Below, in pieces: positions 46,981 to 55,400 of a stretch of DNA of 64,000 nucleotides; the stretch's first letter is position 1, and each line of letters begins with the position of its first letter. Under the pieces are notes generated by a model. The model searched no databases. It was not told the DNA's origin and saw only the letters and a program-made list of their open reading frames with translations. Both the position numbers and the translations under genes were made by a program. Source of the stretch: CAVZXS01 sp963779325 (GTDB lineage Bacteria > Bacteroidota > Bacteroidia > Chitinophagales > Chitinophagaceae); assembly GCA_963779325.1 (NCBI GenBank), contig CAVZXS010000037.1, positions 248,001 to 312,000 of the forward strand, read 5' to 3'.

Positions 46981-47165
46981 AACCTTAGTAGAAAAACCCG
47001 GCACCCAATACCTGAAACCTTATTAGCTTGTTTTACATGATATCTTTCAAAAGGTTGACGACATGAAAATATAAAATGAGTGTATAAATTATCATAAAAT
47101 GCTTTCATCATTTTTGACAATATGGTAATAAGGTTGTACCATTATCAGATTTCTCTACTAAGGTT
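46981..47165. repeat. Nested inverted-repeat element
   Basis: Outer perfect 12-bp arms AACCTTAGTAGA (46981-46992) and TCTACTAAGGTT (47154-47165); inner perfect 10-bp arms AACCTTATTA (47016-47025) and TAATAAGGTT (47126-47135). The rest of the 46769-47246 gap shows nothing else. Contains no ORF. Confidence 0.7.
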
Positions 47166-47246
47166 GGTTGAGAATTTTACAATCATTCGCTGAAGCATAT
47201 ATTACGAAACTTTATTTACTTTACATGCATTAAGCGACTTAGAAAA

Positions 47247-47897
47247 ATGCCCCTGTATGCTTTAGATAAAAAATTAATATTCCCTCCCGTTCATCATGCC
47301 GAGCCGGACGGGCTGCTGGCTATTGGCGGTGATTTATCGGTAGAAAGATTATTGCTGGCATATCGCTCAGGTATTTTTCCCTGGTACGAAGAAGAACATA
47401 TACTGTGGTGGTGCCCCGATCCGCGGTTTATTCTTTTGCCCCATGAATTAAAAGTGAGCAAAAGCATGAAGGCTTTACTGAAGAAAAATGAATTTGATTT
47501 TACCGTTGATAAAGCTTTCACACAAGTTATTCGCCGGTGCAAAACAACGGCAAGACCGGGGCAAGAAGGCACGTGGATTACCGATGAAGTGGAAAAAGCA
47601 TTTTGCAGGCTGCATGAGTTGGGCTATGCACAAAGTACCGAAGTATGGAAGGACGGCGAATTGGCAGGCGGATTATACGGCATACGAATAGGCAAAATAT
47701 TTTTTGGCGAAAGCATGTTCAGTGATATGAGCAATGCAAGTAAGTATGCATTTATTAAGTATACAGATTATCTTAGCGAACAAGGTGTGGAATTAATAGA
47801 TTGCCAGGTGTATACCGAACATTTGCAAAGCTTGGGTGCAAAAATGATTGAACGGAAAGATTTTATAAAGCGGCTTAAAGAATTGATTGATTATTGA
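47247..47897 (+). CDS. aat: Leucyl/phenylalanyl-tRNA-protein transferase
   Basis: 216 residues, normal length. Transfers Leu or Phe from tRNA to proteins with N-terminal Arg or Lys, marking them for ClpAP. Family motifs: GLLAIGGDLSVERLLLAYRSGIFPW, WWCPDPRF, GTWITDEVEKAFCRLHELGYA, GGLYGIRIGKIFFGESMFS, IDCQVYTEHLQSLGA. Followed by a short iterated A/T repeat (TGATTATTGATTATG type). Confidence 0.95.
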   Translation: MPLYALDKKLIFPPVHHAEPDGLLAIGGDLSVERLLLAYRSGIFPWYEEEHILWWCPDPRFILLPHELKVSKSMKALLKKNEFDFTVDKAFTQVIRRCKTTARPGQEGTWITDEVEKAFCRLHELGYAQSTEVWKDGELAGGLYGIRIGKIFFGESMFSDMSNASKYAFIKYTDYLSEQGVELIDCQVYTEHLQSLGAKMIERKDFIKRLKELIDY

Positions 47898-47986
47898 TTA
47901 TGAATTATGAATTATTTAAAAGAATGTAGGGGGCAAAGCAATACTGTTGATTACTTGTCTGAAATATAAAAAAATCTATACTATCA

Positions 47987-49375
47987 CTAAAACCCCTTCT
48001 TCGGCGCTTTTTCAGCAATCTGCTTTTTTATGGTCTTTTCATCTCCTACCATTACCGTTGTCATTTTGGAGTAATCAAAATGTTTCTTCGCCATTTCAGA
48101 AACTTTTGCCGGTGTTACACTGTACATATTTTTTACTTTGTTGGTCAGGTAACTGTCCGGTAAACCATATTTATTCAAAAACTGTATTTGACTAATGATA
48201 CCGTCGGGTGTTGAGTTTTGTAAAACAAATATACCTGCTTCATAATTTTGAATACCCGATAACTCTTCAGCCGATGGCGGTTCCGTTTGCAAACGTTTAA
48301 TTTCTTTTTCAATTTCCTGCAAAGATGCCGCGGTATGCTCCGCCGTTACATCGGCCTGCTCGAACCAAACTGAAGCCAGGCGGCGGTTCTGCACGGTACT
48401 GAAAGGCGAATAAGTGTATCCTTTATTCTCTCTTATGTTGGATGTAATGCGTGAACCGAAGGAACCGCCGAGTAATGAATTGGTTATAAGTAAAGCGGTA
48501 TAATCCGTCTCTTTCGGTTTTATAACGGGAAGACCCAATATTATAGTTGTTTGCGGTGCATCTTTCCTATCAATAATAATACTTCCCTGTTTCGTCATTT
48601 GCGGAAGCGGCGGCGTACTGATATCGGGGCCCGGGCGCCACTTACTGAACGCCTTGTCTACGGCGGCATTTACTTTTGCATCATCAAATTTGCCGGCTAT
48701 GTACAGCGTTGATCTTTTTGCCCCTACATTTTTATTATAAAAATCTTTTACTTTTTGTAATGTAAAACTGTTGATTTTTTCTTCGGTAGAAAAATAACGA
48801 CCATACGGATGATCTTTAAATATTGCTTCGCGGAATTTTGATTGTGCTATTTCCTGCGGAACTGTTTTTGCCACATTCATCTCACGTTTCATATCCGTTT
48901 TTAATCTTTCCAATTCAGAAGCGGGAAAAGCGGGGCTGATAACAAGATCAGCAATGGCTGAAATAAAATCGGAAGCGAATTCGGATAATACGGAGCCGGC
49001 AATGTATACCTCTTCTTTACCAACGGACACATTTACCGTGCCGCCCATACCGGCTACTTTTTTCGATAATGTTTTGAAATCCATTTTAACCGATCCCTGG
49101 CTCATTAACTTACCGGTAAGATCGGCCAGCCCCGTTTCAGAAGCTAATTCATTTACACTACCTGTATTAATAACCAGGTTAATACTTACTTTAGGAACGC
49201 TTCCGTATTGCACCGTAGTAGTACGAAAGCCGTTGGCTAATTTTTTAGTTTTCTTACCGGGCAGTGTAAAATTCTTTGGCGTACCGCCTTCGGGAGGAAG
49301 CTGTTTTTGTGAAAACCCGGTATTTACAAGTAATAAGCCGGTTGCGGCAAGCAGGTATGTTTTTATCTTTATCAT
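47987..49375 (-). CDS. M16-family peptidase, catalytically degenerate partner
   Basis: 462 residues with a signal peptide. Two M16 half-domains are recognisable (LANGFRTTTVQYGSVPKVSINLVI; YIAGKFDDAKVNAAVDKAFSKW; NSLLGGSFGSRITSNIRENKGYTYS), but the zinc motif HxxEH is absent: the matching stretch reads ETGLADLTGKLMSQGS. It likely pairs with the active protein encoded just upstream, as with other two-subunit M16 enzymes. The ATG overlaps the stop of that gene by 4 nt. Confidence 0.88.
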   Translation of the reverse strand: MIKIKTYLLAATGLLLVNTGFSQKQLPPEGGTPKNFTLPGKKTKKLANGFRTTTVQYGSVPKVSINLVINTGSVNELASETGLADLTGKLMSQGSVKMDFKTLSKKVAGMGGTVNVSVGKEEVYIAGSVLSEFASDFISAIADLVISPAFPASELERLKTDMKREMNVAKTVPQEIAQSKFREAIFKDHPYGRYFSTEEKINSFTLQKVKDFYNKNVGAKRSTLYIAGKFDDAKVNAAVDKAFSKWRPGPDISTPPLPQMTKQGSIIIDRKDAPQTTIILGLPVIKPKETDYTALLITNSLLGGSFGSRITSNIRENKGYTYSPFSTVQNRRLASVWFEQADVTAEHTAASLQEIEKEIKRLQTEPPSAEELSGIQNYEAGIFVLQNSTPDGIISQIQFLNKYGLPDSYLTNKVKNMYSVTPAKVSEMAKKHFDYSKMTTVMVGDEKTIKKQIAEKAPKKGF

Positions 49376-50761
49376 GGATTGGCAGATTTAGATTTAGGAT
49401 CAATAATTAAAACCGTACGATTGGTGGAACGCAAATATTCTTTTATCGTTTTCTTTATTAATTCAGGTGTTACTTTTTTAAACTCATCTTCCAATTTATT
49501 GATGCGTGAAGGATCATCATCAAACAAAGCAAAGCAAGCCAGCAGGTTTATTTTACCAATGCCAAAAAAGCCGCCTATCTGGTCGTACAGGTTTGATCGC
49601 ATTTTAATTATTGCCAAATTAATATCTTCCTTTGTTACATTGTTGCTCAAGTCAGCAATGGCATTATCAATTTGCTTTAATAATATCATCTGCTTTTACC
49701 GTAGAATCATAAATTAAATTAGCTCCCCAAAGCATCGGCCCGTTATAATCAAACATATTTCCCAAGGCATCATTAATGCCGCCGCCTACTCCGCCGCTGA
49801 ATCCTTTTTCCTGTACCAATAATTGATAAAGTTTACTGTCATTGCCCTGTACCAACATTTGATCAATCAGTCCCATAGCAAAATACTCAGATGTATTTCG
49901 TTGCGGCATTTTATAACCCACGGCCAGCGCCGGTTTATTGGCCAACTTATCTTCTTTGGTAAATCTTTTTTCTTTTTCCTGTAGTGGCTCCGAAAGATCG
50001 GGCTTGGCAGGTAGTGTAGCAGAAGGAATTACTGCAAAGTATTTTTCAACCCATTTCTTCGCATCATTTATTTCAAAATCGCCGGAGACAACCAATGCAG
50101 CATTGTTAGGAGCATAAAATGTTTTAAAAAAATTATCAACATCTTCCAGCTTTGCAGAATCAAGATCGGCCAGGTCGCCGTAAAAATTATGCGCATTGTA
50201 CCAGTTCTCATTGGCATACTGCGGCATGTCCAACCAGGGGAAACCGCCGTAAGGCTGATTCAATACATTTACTTTCACTTCGTTCTTTACAACGCCCTGT
50301 TGGTTGGTAAGATTTTCCTGTGTAATGGACAAGCCCGTCATACGATCAGCCTCGGCCCATAATGCCGTTTCTAATTTATGCGCCGGCATTACTTCAAAAT
50401 AATTGGTAAAGTCGAAACGGGTAGACCCGTTTAATATGCCGCCGTTCTTTTGTACCAATTGTATGAATTCCATTTTACCGAGATTCTTGGAGCCCTGGAA
50501 CATCATGTGCTCGAATAAATGTGCAAAGCCGGTTCGGTTTTTAGGTTCAATACGAAACCCGATATTATAATAAACACCAACGGCGATAGTAGGTGATGTT
50601 TTATCGGGCGACAGAACAACTTTTAATCCGTTATTCAGTTTGTAATAAACGATCGGCACATCAGCGGGAGGTTTCTTTTCGTCATTTGTCCACGATAGCA
50701 AAGTAATAAGCGGAACTGCAAAAAGCCAAAGTCCGAATCCCTTCATTTTTTTGATCTGCAT
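49372..50761 (-). pseudogene. M16-family zinc peptidase, active type, one frameshift
   Basis: About 463 residues when joined. The zinc motif HLFEH is in FAHLFEHMMFQGS and the distal Glu lies in the helix about 75 residues later (ALWAEADRM). The first frame ends with ADDIIKAN and a stop at 49667; one extra A near 49672 accounts for it, since the next frame continues IDNAIADLSNNVTKEDINLA and runs to the start of the partner gene. A signal-type hydrophobic N-terminus suggests a periplasmic enzyme. An intact partner gene argues that this frame was functional until recently or is a consensus error. Confidence 0.85.
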
Positions 50762-50868
50762 TTGTATTATTTTATCAGGTTATGGTATCTACTGTAGATT
50801 ACTAAATTACGGTAAAATGATTTTCTCTATTTACCGTTTATACAAGAATATGTGAACAAAGAATTTTG

Positions 50869-50942
50869 GCACGCAGAGTAGCAGAGTATGCAGAGTTTAT
50901 GAGCGTCATTTTTTTCTCTAAGTTCCCTGCGCCTCTGCGTGC
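50869..50942. repeat. Inverted repeat GCACGCAGAG/CTCTGCGTGC
   Basis: Perfect 10-bp arms (50869-50878; 50933-50942) enclosing further AGCAGAGTATGCAGAG iterations. A half copy (CTCTGCAATCTCCGCG, ACTGCGTGCAAAA) lies at 55364-55395 after valS. Confidence 0.7.
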
Positions 50943-50954
50943 AAAACAGCCGGA

Positions 50955-51686
50955 TTAAAATCTTGTACCCAAATAATGCGGCAACATGGCTCGCCATGTG
51001 GGCCAGTCGTGTTTCCATTCTTCGCCCCAAGTATCCAATTCATAAGTAATGCCTTTATCATAAAGTACTTTGGCAAATTTACCGCTTGCTGCCGGGTCTT
51101 CGTAAGCACCGCTGCCGGTAAGTATATGTATGTGCCGGCTTCTTCGTATTTGCTCCAATGCTGAATGATCGGCGAGATTGTTTAAATAATGCATGGGGCT
51201 GTTAAAATATACATCATCATCAAAATAACCCTTGGTGTACTCCGTTAAATCGTACACGCCGCTCATGGCGATAACACCGTTAATCAAATCAGGTCGTTTC
51301 AAAAACAAATTCATGCTGTGCAAAGCGCCGAAAGATGCTCCGCAGGTTATAATGGGCGTTTCGCTGCTGGTATTGGTTTTAATAAACGGCACCACTTCAT
51401 TATATATATAGTCGTTCCATTGTTGATGACGGATAGCCTTGTGGCGCGGATCCATGTGGTTATTCATCCAACTGTCGTTATTAATACTGTCCACCGAAAA
51501 GACTTTTACTTTTCCCGCGTCAATAAAAGGCGCCAGGTGATCCATCAGCTGAAAACGCTCATACTCCAAATAATCGGCGGCGGCTGTGGGTACTAATAAA
51601 AGCGCAAAGCCGTAATTGCCGTAAGCCGCTATCGGCATGTCTTTGTTTAACGACGGGCTGTACCAGCCAGATAAATGTCTTTCCAT
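50955..51686 (-). CDS. Alpha/beta-hydrolase esterase (esterase D/feruloyl-esterase-like)
   Basis: 243 residues, no signal peptide. Nucleophile elbow GASFGA (Ser about 114) after the strand ETPIITC; the acid may be in LTGSGAYEDP and the His in GEEWKHDWPTWR. Looks like the putative esterase family. Substrate unknown. Confidence 0.82.
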   Translation of the reverse strand: MERHLSGWYSPSLNKDMPIAAYGNYGFALLLVPTAAADYLEYERFQLMDHLAPFIDAGKVKVFSVDSINNDSWMNNHMDPRHKAIRHQQWNDYIYNEVVPFIKTNTSSETPIITCGASFGALHSMNLFLKRPDLINGVIAMSGVYDLTEYTKGYFDDDVYFNSPMHYLNNLADHSALEQIRRSRHIHILTGSGAYEDPAASGKFAKVLYDKGITYELDTWGEEWKHDWPTWRAMLPHYLGTRF

Positions 51687-51794
51687 ATTTATTATTTACC
51701 GGTAAAAAAAGAATAATCAGCAATAGTTCTTTAGTACCCGCCGATTTGAGGCTAAATATAGTAAATTTGCCGCCTTGGAAAAGCAGTTATAGCT

Positions 51795-52639
51795 ATGAAT
51801 AAGGAAACAAGCATCAAACTTTTTGAGGAAAAGCAAATACGCAGTATTTGGAACGAGGAAGAAGAAAAATGGTATTTTTCTATTGTTGATGTTATTCAAG
51901 TGCTTACCGAAAGTGACAGGCCACGAAAATACTGGAGTGACCTGAAAAGCAAGTTAAAAAAAGAAGGAAGTGAACTGTCCGAAAAAATCGGACAGTTGAA
52001 AATGCAGGCCGAAGACGGGAAAATGCGGATAATACAGATATAGCCGATACGGAACAACTATTCCGCTTGATACAATCTATTCCCTCTCCCAAAGCAGAAC
52101 CTTTTAAATTGTGGATAGCCAAAGTAGCCCGGGAAAGGATAGATGAAATAGAAGATCCGGAAATAGGTATTGATCGTTTGATGGAAACTTATCTAAAGAA
52201 AGGATACAGTAAAGAATGGATCAATCAACGATTAAAAAGTATTGAAGTCCGCAAAGAGTTGACAGATGAATGGGATAATCGGGGTGTAAAAAAGGGTCAG
52301 GAATATGCTATACTTACCGACGAAATAACCAAAGCATGGAGTGGTTTTTCTGTAAAAGAATATAAAAATCATAAAGACCTTAAAAAAGAAAATCTTCGGG
52401 ACAATATGACCAATCTGGAATTGGTACTGAATATGCTGGCTGAAGCTACCACTACCGAAATAAGTAAAGAGAAAAAACCTGAAACATTTGAAGAGAATAA
52501 ACGAATTGCAAAGCAAGGCGGTACAATTGCCGGCAATACAAGAAAAGCAATAGAAGAAAAAACAGGTAAAAAAGTAGTGACTAAGCTTTCTGCAAACAAA
52601 CTTTTAGCTGCCAAAAACAAGCAAATAAAAAAGAAATAA
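51795..52639 (+). pseudogene. Bro-N domain (phage antirepressor-like) protein, frame broken
   Basis: Joined length about 280 residues. The N-terminal part carries Bro-N features: IRSIWNEEEEKWYFSIVDVI, SDRPRKYWSDLKSKL. The first frame ends at 52043; the next frame continues TDIADTEQLFRLIQSIPSPK, a hallmark of the family, up to 52639. Two extra bases (or one missing) near 52033 explain the break. Stand-alone Bro-N genes occur widely in Bacteroidota chromosomes; no prophage genes are nearby. Confidence 0.82.
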
Positions 52640-52670
52640 TAAAAGCTAAAAAAAATTATAGCAACAAATT

Positions 52671-55323
52671 ATGGACTTATCGAAAAATTTTGAACACAGT
52701 GCCGCAGAGCAGAAATGGTATCAACATTGGCTGGATAAAAAATATTTCAACAGTACGCCTGATGAAAGAAAAGCATATACAGTAGTTATTCCGCCGCCCA
52801 ACGTAACGGGTGTACTGCATATGGGACATACGCTGAACGAAACCGTGCAGGATATTTTGATAAGAAAAGCCCGCATGAGCGGTCTTAATGCATGCTGGGT
52901 TCCCGGAAGCGACCACGCCTCCATTGCCACCGAAGCTAAAGTGGTGCAGATGCTGGAAAAAGAAAAAGGAATTAAAAAAGCTGATCTGAGTCGCGAAGAA
53001 TTTTTGAAATACGCTTTTGAATGGAAAGAAAAATACGGCGGTATTATTTACAACCAAATAGCAAGACTTGGATGCAGTGTGGATTGGAACCGGGTAAGTT
53101 TTACCATGGATAGCGATTATTACAAAGCCGTTATAAAAGTTTTTACAGACTTGTATAATAAAGGGCACATTTATCGCGGTGCAAGAATGATTAATTGGGA
53201 TGTGGTTGCTAAAACGGCATTGAGCGATGAGGAGGTAGAGTACAAAGAACTGACCGGGAAACTTTATTATGTAAAATATTTTATTGCTGAAGAGCCCGAT
53301 AAGTTCATCACTATAGCTACTCAACGCCCCGAAACTATTATGGGCGATACCGCAGTTTGTGTAAATCCGGGTGATGAACGTTACAAAAATTTAAAAGGCA
53401 AAAGAGTAATAGTTCCGCTTGTAAACCGTGCCGTACCCGTTATCTACGATGAATATGTAGACAAAGAATTCGGAACAGGCGCATTAAAAGTTACGCCGGC
53501 GCACGATATTAATGATTACAATCTCGGATTGAAACACGGGCTTGAAATTATTGATACATTAAATGAGGATGGTACATTGAGCAGTGCCGCACAGGTATTT
53601 GTTGGCATGGACAGATTTGCTGCAAGAAAAAAAGCTATTGAACGATTGAGAGAAGAAGGTTTATTGATTAAGGAAGAAGAATACAGCACAAGGTTGGGTT
53701 ACTCGCAACGTACCAATGCAGTGGTAGAGCCGCGCATTTCTACACAATGGTTTGTAAAAATGAAAGAACTGGCAGAGCCTGCATTGAAAGAAGTTACCGA
53801 AGGTCGTATTCATATTCACCCGGGCGATAAATTTTTGGCTACCTATAAATATTGGTTGGAGAATGTAAAGGACTGGTGCATCAGTCGGCAACTATGGTGG
53901 GGACAACGAATACCGGCTTGGTATGCATAAAGAATGGAAAAATGCGTAGTGGCGGAAAATGAAGCAGAGGCTATTGGAAATAAATTCAAAAATCCAAAAT
54001 CTCAAAAATCTACAAAAGCCTTGGGCGAAAATGCATACATTCAGGACGAAGACGTGCTCGACACCTGGTTCTCCTCCTGGCTATGGCCAATGGAAGTTTT
54101 TAAAGGAATTACTCAACCCGGGCAATAAAGAAATCAATTACTACTACCCTACTTCGGTATTGGTAACGGGGCAGGATATCATTTTCTTTTGGGTGGCCCG
54201 TATGATTATGGCCGGTATGGAATATCAAAAAGAAAAACCTTTCAGCGATGTATATTTTACCGGGATGGTACGTGACAAGCAGGGAAGAAAAATGAGTAAG
54301 CAATTGGGCAATTCACCCGATTTGCTTGATTTGATTGATCGTTTTGGCGCCGACGCGGTACGTTTTGGTATTATGATTTCTTCGCCGGCCGGTAATGATT
54401 TATTGTTTGATGAAAGCAGCTGCGAACAGGGACGAAATTTTAATAATAAAATATGGAATGCGCTGAAGTTGGTGCAGCTATGGGAAGGAAAGCAATCGGC
54501 AAGCGGCAATAACCAATCGGCAACAGGCAATTTTGCAGTGCAATGGTTTGATAACAGGTTGAACGAAGTAAGGGCGGAAGTAGAAATGCTGTATAAAGAT
54601 TTTAAACTAAGCGAAGCATTAAAAACCGTTTACAGTTTAATATGGGATGATTTCTGCAGTTGGTACCTGGAATGGGTGAAGCCGCCGATGAATGAACTGA
54701 TTGATAAAACAGTATATGAAAAAACGATTTATTTTTTTGAGGAACTGATGCAGTTGCTTCATCCTTTTATGCCTTTTGTTACCGAAGAAATTTATCATCA
54801 GCTATCCGAAAGGCAAGATGATATATGTGTAAAGCAGCAATCAGGAATTGAAAAAGTAAATTCTGAAATATTACAACAAGGAATTTTATTGAAAAATGTA
54901 ATTAGCGGCATAAGAGATGTAAGAAACAAACAACAGATAAAACCAAAAGAGACCATTAAGCTGTTTATTGAAACTGCCGATACAAATATTTTTAAAAGTG
55001 TGGAAGGTATTTTAGCCAAACAGGTAAATGCGGAAAGCATCAGCTATGTAAAAGAAGCTGTAGCCAATACGATCAATACCATTATCGGCAAAGATAAATT
55101 TTACATACAGGCCGAGCAGGCTATTGATACAGCCAATCAAAAAGAAGAATTGTTGAAAGAGTTGAAGTACCAACAGGGATTTTTAGTTGCGGTAGATAAA
55201 AAACTGAGCAATGAAAAATTTGTGGCCAATGCCAAGCCTGAAGTAATTGCGTTGGAAAAAAAGAAAAAAGCTGATGCAGAGGAAAAAATAAAAGCCATTG
55301 AGGAGAGTTTAGCAGGGCTTTAA
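52671..55323 (+). pseudogene. valS: Valyl-tRNA synthetase, frame interrupted by a stop and a frameshift
   Basis: Joined length about 880 residues, normal for ValRS. HIGH motif in NVTGVLHMGHTLN, KMSKS motif as GRKMSKQLGNSPD, editing domain with TIATQRPETIMGDTAVCVNPGD, anticodon domain, and C-terminal coiled-coil (about the last 70 residues). A TAA at 53928-53930 interrupts the frame just after GQRIPAWYA, and the same frame continues with CVVAENEAEA; near 54123 one extra C shifts to the frame reading NKEINYYYPTSVLVTGQD. ValRS is essential and usually single copy, so either a second copy exists elsewhere or this is sequence error. Confidence 0.93.
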
Positions 55324-55400
55324 TTCCTTTCCGGAAAGAGTAGAAGGATAAACAGGTGTCAGTCCTCTGCAATCTCCGCGCCACTGCGTGCAAAAAAAAT

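Noticed and set aside
52677..53324. 215-codon ORF on the minus strand
   Set aside because: Antisense to the N-terminal part of valS, Phe-rich shadow frame.
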